A DNA stretch of 15,548 nucleotides, taken from NCBI GenBank assembly GCA_040756715.1, contig JBFLYE010000100.1, positions 1-15,548 of the forward strand, written 5' to 3'. Below are positions 6,920-13,830 of this stretch, in pieces (within the stretch, counting starts at the first letter, position 1; the number at the start of each line of letters is the position of its first letter). Below the pieces are notes generated by a model. That model was not told where the DNA came from, did not search any database, and saw only the letters and a list, made by a program, of their open reading frames with translations. This stretch comes from a bacterium (GTDB lineage Bacteria; UBA9089; UBA9088). Position numbers and translations under genes: made by a program.

Positions 6920-8109
6920 GGGAGGAGATATTAAAAAACTTAAGCATAGAAACAGAAGGAAAGATTATTTTCCTTGTTATGGATGGCCTAGGTGGTCTTC
7001 CAATAAATGGAAAAACAGAGCTTGAAGCTGCAAATAAGCCAAACATTGATAGCCTATGCAAAGAATCAATACTTGGGCTTATGGATCCAATTGGCCCGGG
7101 GGTAACGCCGGGCTCAGGCCCTGCACATTTGGCTCTTTTTGGCTATGACCCTTTAAAATATGATATTGGAAGGGGGCTTTTGTCTGCTTTGGGAATTGGC
7201 TTTCCCCTTTCTAGCTCTGATGTTTGTGCAAGGGGAAACTTCTGCACAATAGAAAATGGGATAATAACGGATAGGAGGGCAGGAAGGATAGCGACAGAGA
7301 AAAACAGGGAGCTTTGTGAAATTCTTTCAAAGATAGAGATAGAAGGTATTAAAATATTTACCATCCCTGAAAAAGAGCATAGATTTGTTGTTATATTTAG
7401 GGGAGAAGACCTATGTTCTTGTCTTTTAGATTCAGACCCGCAAATTACAGGTGTTCCTCCATTAAATGTTCTACCAAAGATAGAGGTTGCTACAGGGTCA
7501 GCAGAAATTGTAAATCAATGGATTTCTAAAGCAGGTGAGGTTTTAAAGGAGCAATATCCAGCAAATATGGTTTTGCTGCGTGGTTTTGCAAGCTATCTTA
7601 ATATCCCAAGCTTTAAGGAATTGTATAAGCTTAATTCTTGTTGTATTGCAACATACCCAATGTATAAAGGGCTTGCAAGCCTTGTTGGAATGGATGTTCT
7701 GGATTGTGGGGAAAGCTTAGAAACCCAAGTTAATACTTTGCATTCAAGCTTTTCTTCTTATAACTTTTTCTTTTTCCATATAAAAGGAACGGACAAAAAA
7801 GGAGAAGATGGAGATTATGAAGGAAAGGTAAAGGTAATTGAGGATGTAGACAAAATTATTCCAGAAATACTTAAGTTAAATCCAGATCTTTTTGTCATAA
7901 CAGGAGACCATTCAACGCCAGCCCTTTTAAAATCCCATTCCTGGCATCCGGTTCCCTTAATCCTTTATTCAAAATATTGCATTCCAGATGGGATAAAGGA
8001 ATTTTCTGAAAGAAGCGCATCAAAAGGCTCTTTGAGGAGGTTTCCCATGCAAGAGCTAATGGGGCTTGTCTTAGGATATTCAAAGAAGCTTATAAAATAC
8101 GGAGCATAA
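6916..8109 (+). CDS. apgM: Archaeal-type cofactor-independent phosphoglycerate mutase
   Basis: A 397-aa member of the ApgM branch (COG3635) of the alkaline phosphatase superfamily, which interconverts 3- and 2-phosphoglycerate without 2,3-bisphosphoglycerate. Visible features are LVMDGLGGLP (metal Asp23), TPGSGPAHLALFGYDP with the likely phosphorylated Ser67, IGRGLLSALG, ARGNFCTIENG, RRAGRIATEKN, HIKGTDKKGEDGDYEGK, and the C-terminal metal motif ITGDHSTP...SHSWHPVP (328-347; His332, His341, His344). The start is a TTG at 6916 overlapping the tpiA TGA. It gives the expected short N-terminus and coupling but lacks a clear Shine-Dalgarno. The next in-frame ATG is Met22, inside the conserved motif, so it cannot be the start. 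Pairing with tpiA makes functional sense. Confidence 0.94.
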   Translation: MREEILKNLSIETEGKIIFLVMDGLGGLPINGKTELEAANKPNIDSLCKESILGLMDPIGPGVTPGSGPAHLALFGYDPLKYDIGRGLLSALGIGFPLSSSDVCARGNFCTIENGIITDRRAGRIATEKNRELCEILSKIEIEGIKIFTIPEKEHRFVVIFRGEDLCSCLLDSDPQITGVPPLNVLPKIEVATGSAEIVNQWISKAGEVLKEQYPANMVLLRGFASYLNIPSFKELYKLNSCCIATYPMYKGLASLVGMDVLDCGESLETQVNTLHSSFSSYNFFFFHIKGTDKKGEDGDYEGKVKVIEDVDKIIPEILKLNPDLFVITGDHSTPALLKSHSWHPVPLILYSKYCIPDGIKEFSERSASKGSLRRFPMQELMGLVLGYSKKLIKYGA

Positions 8110-8165
8110 AAGGGATTTAGGAATTCCAATTATTCAATCACGGCACTAAATACAATTGTAAATTT

Positions 8166-8495
8166 TCATATTTCAACGAGGGGACAATCTGCCCATAATA
8201 TCTCAAGCTGATAAAAAGACCTGTATTCTTCTTCAAATATATTAACAATAACACTTCCATAGTCAATAAGCGTCCACCCCTTTGCATCTTCTATATGTAA
8301 GGGTTTTATATTTTTCTTTATTGCTTTATAGATTTCCTCAATAATTGCCTTTGTTTGAACATCAGAGCGCGAGGTTAGAATAATAAGAAAATCTGAGATA
8401 GGGGATTTTTTGGCTATATTAAAAACCTTTATATCCTCTGCCTTCTTTGAAAAAGCTGCCTTAACTACCTTTTTTGCTATGCTTTTTGGGTACAT
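8166..8495 (-). CDS. rsfS: Ribosomal silencing factor RsfS
   Basis: A 109-aa Iojap/RsfS protein of normal size. The family core is intact: KKAEDIKVFNI, SDFLIILTSRSDVQTKAIIEEI, and the C-terminal GWTLIDYGSVIVNIFEEEYRSFYQLEILWADC. RsfS binds ribosomal protein uL14 on the large subunit and blocks 30S joining when nutrients are scarce. The ATG lies inside the end of yqeK (19-nt overlap in another frame), which indicates translational coupling. Its stop is 56 nt from the stop of the convergent apgM. That gap contains a GGAATTCC and a TACAATTGTA palindrome but no real terminator hairpin. Confidence 0.95.
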   Translation of the reverse strand: MYPKSIAKKVVKAAFSKKAEDIKVFNIAKKSPISDFLIILTSRSDVQTKAIIEEIYKAIKKNIKPLHIEDAKGWTLIDYGSVIVNIFEEEYRSFYQLEILWADCPLVEI

Positions 8496-9025
8496 ATACT
8501 ATTCCACAAGGAAACTGTCCTTGGATGAAGGAGGGAGCCTTTTTTAAGAACATATTCTATTTTTTTCTTTATGACCTCCCTTAAAACACCCTCAATATCC
8601 CTTTTTGCCCTATCCAATAAATCTCCATCTGGACAGGTTTCAAGGTAATCAGCGATATAAAGAATCTTTGAAAGCAAGGGCATATTTGCCATTCCTGTTG
8701 AATGAAATTTTATTGCATTAAGAATTTCTTCCTCTTCAATATTAAATCTTTCCTTTGCCATACAAGCACCAATTGCTCCATGCCAAAGCCCTGGTTCTCT
8801 TTTTTCTATTCTATCAAGCCCTATTTTATATTTTTCAATAAGGCTTTTCATCTCATCCTTTGGAATGTCTTTGGCAATATCATGGAGGTAGGAGATGAGC
8901 TCTAATTTTTCTTTATCAACATTGTAATGAGATGAAATCTCACAAGCAATCCTTTTTACCTCTTGAATATGAAAAAGCCTTTCCTTTGTCATAAGAGATG
9001 CAAGCTCTTTTTCTATATCCCTCAT
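8477..9025 (-). CDS. yqeK: YqeK-type HD-domain nucleotide hydrolase
   Basis: A 182-aa HD-superfamily protein. Likely metal residues are His19 (RLFHIQEV), His48-Asp49 (YLHDIAKD), His82 (LWHGAIGA), His108 (KFHSTG) and Asp126 (LYIADYLE). This pattern matches YqeK, the symmetric Ap4A hydrolase found in many bacteria lacking ApaH. Degrading Ap4A affects stress responses. YqeK is commonly encoded between nadD and rsfS. Here rsfS follows as usual (19-nt overlap), but the gene upstream is the CBS protein instead of nadD. It starts 20 nt after the CBS gene stop with only a weak GGAT before the ATG. Confidence 0.92.
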   Translation of the reverse strand: MRDIEKELASLMTKERLFHIQEVKRIACEISSHYNVDKEKLELISYLHDIAKDIPKDEMKSLIEKYKIGLDRIEKREPGLWHGAIGACMAKERFNIEEEEILNAIKFHSTGMANMPLLSKILYIADYLETCPDGDLLDRAKRDIEGVLREVIKKKIEYVLKKGSLLHPRTVSLWNSICTQKA

Positions 9026-9045
9026 TCTATTTTATCCGTTAAATC

Positions 9046-9438
9046 CTATTTCCTTCCTGCAATTGCCTTTACAATATCGCCGCAAGAGATTATCCCAGAG
9101 GAAAAAAGCCTTGTTTTTTCTTTCTTTTCTTCATCTATAACCAACAAGCGATGGATATTATTCTCTACCATAACCCTTGCTGCCTTTTCTACATCCTCTT
9201 CTTTCCCAATTGTAATTATAGGCTTTGTCATAATCTCAGAAATCCTTATATTTTCAAGGTCTTTTCCAAAAAACCTTGTAATATCCATCTCTGAAAGGAT
9301 TCCAGAAAACTCATTTTTCTCATTCACCACAATAATCCCAGAGATGTCATACTCAGCCAATACACAGGCTGCCTCCTTTACAGAGAGCTCATCTGCTACG
9401 GTTATTACACCTTTTGTCATAATATCTTTAACCTTCAT
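9046..9438 (-). CDS. Two-CBS-domain protein
   Basis: A 130-aa protein made of a tandem pair of CBS motifs and nothing else: the first at about 1-60 (VKDIMTKGVITV...SGIIVVNEKNEFSGILSEMDIT), the second at about 64-128 (ISEIMTKPIITI...HRLLVIDEE...GIISCGDIVKAI). The second repeat has an inserted KKEKTRLFSS stretch (about 105-114) before its last strand. CBS pairs bind AMP, ATP or related adenine ligands and act as energy sensors. The partner of this stand-alone copy is unknown. It heads an operon with yqeK and rsfS, and is divergent from the CODH fusion with only 110 nt between them, so regulatory coupling is possible. It is the one gene in the window with a textbook ribosome site. Confidence 0.92.
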   Translation of the reverse strand: MKVKDIMTKGVITVADELSVKEAACVLAEYDISGIIVVNEKNEFSGILSEMDITRFFGKDLENIRISEIMTKPIITIGKEEDVEKAARVMVENNIHRLLVIDEEKKEKTRLFSSGIISCGDIVKAIAGRK

Positions 9439-9443
9439 TTTTT

Positions 9444-9450
9444 ACCTCCT
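9444..9450 (-). promoter_or_regulatory. Strong Shine-Dalgarno of the CBS gene
   Basis: On the minus strand a perfect AGGAGGT stands 5 nt before the ATG at 9438. It contrasts with most other gene starts here, which lack a Shine-Dalgarno, and it fixes this start codon. Confidence 0.9.
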
Positions 9451-9461
9451 AAATTTTTTAA

Positions 9462-9490
9462 AGAATAATCAATTTTCCTTTTCTTGTCAA
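9462..9490 (-). promoter_or_regulatory. Sigma70-type promoter of the CBS-yqeK-rsfS operon
   Basis: On the minus strand, TTGACA (9490-9485), a 17-nt spacer and TATTCT (9467-9462). The predicted start near 9455 gives a leader of about 17-18 nt that includes the AGGAGGT. Its -35 is 17 bp from the -35 of the divergent CODH promoter. Confidence 0.75.
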
Positions 9491-9507
9491 ATTTTTTTGC
9501 AAAATCT

Positions 9508-9536
9508 TTGACCTTTTAAAGGTCTTAATGTAAAAT
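9508..9536 (+). promoter_or_regulatory. Sigma70-type promoter of the CODH fusion gene
   Basis: TTGACC (9508-9513), a 17-nt spacer and TAAAAT (9531-9536). The ATG is at 9549, 12 nt after the -10 box, so the leader would be about 5 nt or absent, and there is no Shine-Dalgarno. The spacer holds a palindrome described separately. Confidence 0.7.
9510..9524. promoter_or_regulatory. Operator-like palindrome in the CODH promoter
   Basis: GACCTTT-T-AAAGGTC is a perfect 7-bp inverted repeat around one central base. It begins inside the -35 hexamer and fills most of the spacer up to 6 nt before the -10 box. A dimeric repressor bound here would block RNA polymerase. It does not match the CooA-type site (TGTCA-N6-TGACA) or a standard FNR site. 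The regulator is unknown, and no transcription factor gene lies in the window. Confidence 0.5.
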
Positions 9537-9548
9537 TTTTGTTTAATT

Positions 9549-12500
9549 ATGGATATACCAAAGGAAACCTACAAAACATCTATCATAGAGGGAGAGATTG
9601 GTGGATTAAAAATAGGGGGGGAAAATACAATGCCCTTCTATTTATTTGAAGGCAATATGCCAAATCCGCCCAGGATTGCTTTAGAGATATGGGATGAGCC
9701 TCCCAAGGATTGGCTACCAAATGTTGTTGAGCCATACAAAGATGTGATAAACGATCCTGTTTCCTGGGCAAAAAAGGCAATTTCCTATGGTTGCGATATG
9801 GTCTGTCTTAAGCTAATAGGCACAGACCCCTTAGGAAGCAATAGGTCTCCCCAAGAAGCCGCTGCTGTGGCAAAGAATGTTTGTGATAATATAGATCTTC
9901 CCTTAATTGTTTTAGGATGTGGAAATATAGAAAAGGATTCAGTTACCCTAAAGGAGGTAGCCTCCGCTTGCGAAGGAAGAAATATCTTGCTTGGAGCAGC
10001 CACCGAGGATAATTACAAAGTAATTGGTGCATCTGCATTAGCCTATAAACACAATGTCTCTGCCCAAACCCCAATAGATGTTAATCTATCAAAGCAATTA
10101 AATATTTTATTGGGAAACCTCGGGCTTTCTGATAATAAGATTTTAATTGACCCAACCGGTTCTACCTTGGGCTATGGCTTGGAATATACATACTCAGTCA
10201 TTGAAAGGATAAGGCTTTCTGCCCTTCAAGCAGGGGATGAGAAGCTTAAGATGCCCATATTTGTAGAGATAGGAAAGGATTGCTGGAAGATAAAGGAGGT
10301 AAGGGAGGATAACCCACAATGGGGTGATATAGAAAAAAGGGGAATCCTCTGGGAGGCAATTAGCGGGCTTTCCTTTCTCCTTGCTGGCTGTAATCTTCTT
10401 GTGATGAGACATCCCTCTTCTCTGAAACTCCTTAAGGAGATGATAAAAGAGCTCATGGAGCTTAAAGAGGAAGAGAAAGAGGTTAAAAAGGAGGCAAAAA
10501 AGGAGGAACATATTTATGTGGCAAGGGAGGAAAAAGGGGAAGAAAAGATAAAAAGGCATCCAGGTGATCACTATAAGCCATCCTGGATAGATGAGGATAT
10601 TTGTGAATTCCTTGAGAAAAAGGAGGCTTTGGTTTATTCAGCAAATGAAGGCTTTAAAGATAAGGCAAAGAAGGATGGAGTAAGGACGGTCTTTGAGAGA
10701 GCAGAGGAAATAAAGCCCTGCCCATTTGGCGAAAAGGGTGCTTGTTGTAAGCATTGTGCAATGGGTCCTTGTCGATTAAGCTTTAAGGATGAATCCCTTG
10801 AGGAGCAAGAGGAGGGACAAAAAACAGGGCTTTGTGGAGCAACCATAGGAACAATCTCTGCCAGGAATTTTGCTAGAATGATTGCCGCAGGTGCCTCTGC
10901 ACACTCTGACCATGGAAGGGAGGTAGCCGAAATATTGATTGCGGTAGCAGAGGGAAAGGCACCCGGTTATAGCATAAAGGATATGGAAAAGCTTTACAAT
11001 GTGGCAAAAGATTTTGGTATTGAAACTGAAGGAAAGGATGAATATGCAATTGCCAAAGAATTGGGAGAAAAGGCATTAGCTGAATTTGGAAAGCAACAGG
11101 GCGAGCTTACCTTTATAAAAAGGATGCCCCTTACCAGGCAGAATGTTTGGAAAAAATTGGGTATGACACCGCGTGGCATAGACAGAGAGGTGGTTGAAAT
11201 AATGCACAGAACACACATGGGCGTTGACCAGGATTACAGAAATATCCTTCTTCAAGGCTCTAGGTGTGCATTAGCCGATGGATATGGTGGCAGTATGATT
11301 GCAACAGAATTGCAGGATATTCTCTTTGGCACACCAAAACCTGTGCTCTCTCGGGTAAATCTTGGGGTTTTAAGGGAAGATTGTGTTAATCTGGTAATCC
11401 ATGGCCATGAGCCCCTACTCTCTGAGATGATTGTGGTTGCCTCCAAAAATCCAAAAATGGAGGAACTGGCAAAGTCTGTAGGGGCAAAAGGGATAAATTT
11501 AGCCGGCATCTGCTGCACGGCAAATGAAATTTTAATGCGTCATGGTGTGCCTTTAGCTGGCAATCTCCTCCAACAAGAATTAGCCATAGCAACCGGCAGC
11601 GTTGAGGCAATGGTAATAGATGTCCAATGCATCTTCCAATCCCTGCCAAAGGTTGCCCAATGCTACCATACAAAGATTATTTCAACCTCAGCTAAGGGCA
11701 AGATCCCTGGGGCATTGCACATTGAATTTGACCCACACAATGCCCTTGTCTCAGCAGAAAAGATTGTTGAGACAGCCATCTTAAATTTCAAAAACCGAAT
11801 TAAAGAAAAGGTAGAGATTCCCCAAGAATCTATGGATTTAGTGGCTGGCTTTACCCATGAATATGTGAATTATATGCTGGGTGGAAAATTTAGAGCCTCC
11901 TATTGGCCCTTAAATGACAATATTATCAATGGGAAAATAAGGGGTGTGGTTGGTGTGGTTGGCTGTAATAACCCAAGGGTAGCCCTGGATAGTGTTCATA
12001 TTCCTCTGGTAAAGGAGCTGATAAAAAATAATGTTTTGGTGCTTCAAACCGGATGTGCTGCGATAGCCTGTGCAAAGGCAGGTTTACTAACCCCAGAGGC
12101 GGCAAAATTTGCGGGAGAAGGATTAGCACAGGTATGCGAGGCAATTGGAATACCTCCAGTTCTCCATTGTGGTTCTTGTGTTGACAATTCAAGGCTTTTG
12201 GTAGCCGGGGCCGAAATGGTTAAGGTGGGTGGCTTGGGCGATGATGTATCAGACCTTCCCATTGCCGGATGTGCGCCAGAATGGATGTCAGAAAAGGCAA
12301 TTGCGATTGGCCAATATTTTGTAGCCACAGGTCTTTTGGTTGCCTTTGGCGTAAATTTTCCCACCCTAGGAAGCAAGGCTACCACACGGCATTTATTTGA
12401 GGAATACGAGGGTTTAACCGGCGGAATGTGGGCATTTGAAAAAGACCCTTATAAATTAGCCAGGCTTTTAATTGAGCATATTGACAAAAAGAGGGAGGCA

Positions 12501-12569
12501 TTAGGCATAAACAAACCAAAGGAAAGAATCCTCTACGATATGGAAGCAAGGAGGGAGCTTAAATTCTAA
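9549..12569 (+). CDS. acsD-cooS: AcsD-CooS fusion: CFeSP small subunit plus CO dehydrogenase
   Basis: A 1006-aa protein with two complete parts. Residues 1 to about 300 match AcsD/CdhD, the TIM-barrel small (delta) subunit of the corrinoid iron-sulfur protein: MPFYLFEGNMPNPP, YGCDMVCLKLIGTDP, LIVLGCGNIEKD, HNVSAQTPIDVNLSKQLN, DPTGSTLGYGLEYTYS, ERGILWEA-like end, LLVMRHP. Residues 301-340 are a charged Glu/Lys linker. Residues 345-1006 are a full CooS/AcsA Ni-Fe CO dehydrogenase. D/B-cluster cysteines are 391, 399, 400, 403, 408 and 429. The catalytic His is 452. By alignment from memory, the C-cluster ligands are His620, Cys656, Cys694, Cys806, Cys836 and Cys877, and the catalytic Lys is 916. 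All are present, so CODH activity (CO2 to CO and back) is expected. No acsB, acsC, acsE or cooC is adjacent. The stop is 12 nt from the convergent ribBA stop. Confidence 0.93.
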   Translation: MDIPKETYKTSIIEGEIGGLKIGGENTMPFYLFEGNMPNPPRIALEIWDEPPKDWLPNVVEPYKDVINDPVSWAKKAISYGCDMVCLKLIGTDPLGSNRSPQEAAAVAKNVCDNIDLPLIVLGCGNIEKDSVTLKEVASACEGRNILLGAATEDNYKVIGASALAYKHNVSAQTPIDVNLSKQLNILLGNLGLSDNKILIDPTGSTLGYGLEYTYSVIERIRLSALQAGDEKLKMPIFVEIGKDCWKIKEVREDNPQWGDIEKRGILWEAISGLSFLLAGCNLLVMRHPSSLKLLKEMIKELMELKEEEKEVKKEAKKEEHIYVAREEKGEEKIKRHPGDHYKPSWIDEDICEFLEKKEALVYSANEGFKDKAKKDGVRTVFERAEEIKPCPFGEKGACCKHCAMGPCRLSFKDESLEEQEEGQKTGLCGATIGTISARNFARMIAAGASAHSDHGREVAEILIAVAEGKAPGYSIKDMEKLYNVAKDFGIETEGKDEYAIAKELGEKALAEFGKQQGELTFIKRMPLTRQNVWKKLGMTPRGIDREVVEIMHRTHMGVDQDYRNILLQGSRCALADGYGGSMIATELQDILFGTPKPVLSRVNLGVLREDCVNLVIHGHEPLLSEMIVVASKNPKMEELAKSVGAKGINLAGICCTANEILMRHGVPLAGNLLQQELAIATGSVEAMVIDVQCIFQSLPKVAQCYHTKIISTSAKGKIPGALHIEFDPHNALVSAEKIVETAILNFKNRIKEKVEIPQESMDLVAGFTHEYVNYMLGGKFRASYWPLNDNIINGKIRGVVGVVGCNNPRVALDSVHIPLVKELIKNNVLVLQTGCAAIACAKAGLLTPEAAKFAGEGLAQVCEAIGIPPVLHCGSCVDNSRLLVAGAEMVKVGGLGDDVSDLPIAGCAPEWMSEKAIAIGQYFVATGLLVAFGVNFPTLGSKATTRHLFEEYEGLTGGMWAFEKDPYKLARLLIEHIDKKREALGINKPKERILYDMEARRELKF
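10500..10520 (+). promoter_or_regulatory. Possible internal translation start for CooS alone
   Basis: Inside the linker coding region, AAGGAGGAA (10500-10508) is followed 11 nt after GGAGG by an in-frame GTG (10518-10520, Val324). Initiation there would give a 683-aa CODH of normal family size. The region is Lys/Glu-rich, hence purine-rich, so the site may be accidental. The ATG at 10516 is out of frame and ends after 11 codons. Confidence 0.3.
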
Positions 12570-12581
12570 TCTGTCAGCAGG

Positions 12582-13778
12582 CTAAACCTCCAAAATATGT
12601 CCAAGCTTTTCCTTCTTTGTCTTAAGGTAGGTTATATTCTTTGGGTTTATCTCTCCTGGAATGGGAATCCTCTCTTTTATCTTTATTCCATAGCCTTCCA
12701 AGCCAATTATCTTCCTTGGGTTGTTGGTAAGAAGCCTTATGCTCGAAAGACCAAGGTCAACCAATATCTGGGCTCCTGTCCCATACTCCCTTAAATCAGG
12801 AGGAAATCCCAAAGCCTTGTTTGCCTCTACGGTATCCATACCTTCATCCTGAAGGCTATAGCTTTTAAGCTTATCCAAAAGCCCAATCCCCCTTCCCTCC
12901 TGGATGAGATATAGAAGGACACCTTGTTTTTCCTCCTCTATCATTTCAAGGCTTTTTCTTAATTGCTCACCACAATCACACCTTAAGGAATGGAATATAT
13001 CACCGGTTAAGCATTGGGAATGAACCCGAACCAATACATTTTTTCTTCCCTTAATCTCACCCTTTACTAAGGCAAGGTGGATTCCCTTGTCGATCAATGA
13101 AGAATAGGCAATAAGCTTGAAGGCTCCAAATTTTGTGGGAAGGCTTGTTTCTGTTATCCTCTTTATTAGCTTCTCCTTTTTCCTTCTATACTCGATAAGG
13201 CTTGCAATGGTTATTATCTTTAAATTATGCTTTTTTGCAAAATCAATAAGAAAGGGAAGCCTTGCCATATCTCCATCTTCATCCATAATCTCGCATATTA
13301 CAGCAGATGGATAGAAACCAGCAAGCTTTGCCAAATCAAGGGATGCCTCTGTATGTCCAGCACGCACAAGGACACCGCCATTCCTTGCTACTAATGGAAA
13401 TATGTGCCCTGGTCTTGCCAGATCATCTGGTTTTGTATCCTTGTCTATAATTGCCTTTATTGTCCTTGCCCGATCATAAGCAGATATGCCTGTGGTTGTT
13501 CCGTATTTGTAGTCGCAGGAGACCGTAAATGCTGTTTTATGGATGTCTTGTGGCTCAGCAAGCATAGGATGTAAATTTAATTCACTTGCCCTTTCCTCTG
13601 TTATTGAGACACAGATAAGCCCCCGCCCCTGCTTTGCCATAAAGTTTATGGAAGAAGGGGTGATAAGGGAAGATGGTATCACAAGGTCCCCCTCATTCTC
13701 CCTATTCTCATCGTCAACCACGATGAGCATCTTACCATTTTTGAGGGCATCTATTGCCTCAGGGATTACAGAAAACAT
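12582..13778 (-). CDS. ribBA: Bifunctional DHBP synthase / GTP cyclohydrolase II
   Basis: A 398-aa fusion of usual length catalysing the two entry reactions of riboflavin synthesis. The RibB part (1 to about 203) makes dihydroxybutanone phosphate from ribulose 5-phosphate: DDENRENEGDLVIP (acidic metal loop 23-31), TTTGISAYDRARTI, DLARPGHIFPLVA, RAGHTEASLDLAKLAG (His141) and ICEIMDEDGDMAR (Glu162). The RibA part (about 206-398) opens GTP: VRVHSQCLTGDIFHSLRCDCGEQL with zinc Cys256, 267 and 269, LIQEGRGIGLLDKLKSYSLQDEGMDTVEAN, and LLTNNPRKIIGLEGYGI. Position 255 is Gln where HSECLTGD is more common. No FMN riboswitch is possible in the 52-nt upstream gap. It is transcribed alone toward the CODH gene. 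Confidence 0.96.
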   Translation of the reverse strand: MFSVIPEAIDALKNGKMLIVVDDENRENEGDLVIPSSLITPSSINFMAKQGRGLICVSITEERASELNLHPMLAEPQDIHKTAFTVSCDYKYGTTTGISAYDRARTIKAIIDKDTKPDDLARPGHIFPLVARNGGVLVRAGHTEASLDLAKLAGFYPSAVICEIMDEDGDMARLPFLIDFAKKHNLKIITIASLIEYRRKKEKLIKRITETSLPTKFGAFKLIAYSSLIDKGIHLALVKGEIKGRKNVLVRVHSQCLTGDIFHSLRCDCGEQLRKSLEMIEEEKQGVLLYLIQEGRGIGLLDKLKSYSLQDEGMDTVEANKALGFPPDLREYGTGAQILVDLGLSSIRLLTNNPRKIIGLEGYGIKIKERIPIPGEINPKNITYLKTKKEKLGHILEV

Positions 13779-13785
13779 AAATTAT

Positions 13786-13814
13786 AATTTACACACAAAA
13801 TAGGTAATTTGCAA
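13786..13814 (-). promoter_or_regulatory. Probable promoter of ribBA
   Basis: On the minus strand, TTGCAA (13814-13809), a 17-nt spacer and TAAATT (13791-13786), with the ATG 7 nt further on at 13778. This matches the leaderless geometry of other genes here. A second box, TATAAT (13786-13781), is too close to the ATG to serve it without transcription starting inside the gene. Confidence 0.5.
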
Positions 13815-13830
13815 TGCTTATTTTGGAAGG

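Noticed and set aside
8963-9511. 182-codon plus-strand frame opposite the CBS gene
   Set aside because: It is Ser/Phe-rich, the composition expected from reading the opposite strand of a Glu/Lys-rich gene. The CBS motifs and AGGAGGT support the minus strand.
9510-9524. CooA or FNR binding site in the CODH promoter
   Set aside because: The half-sites do not fit TGTCA-N6-TGACA or TTGAT-N4-ATCAA, so only an unassigned palindrome can be claimed.
10194-10571. 125-codon minus-strand frame and other minus-strand frames within 9583-12385
   Set aside because: They are antisense to the AcsD-CooS fusion, have low-complexity composition and show no family motifs.
13779-13830. FMN riboswitch upstream of ribBA
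   Set aside because: The gap is only 52 nt and lacks the conserved RFN-element segments.
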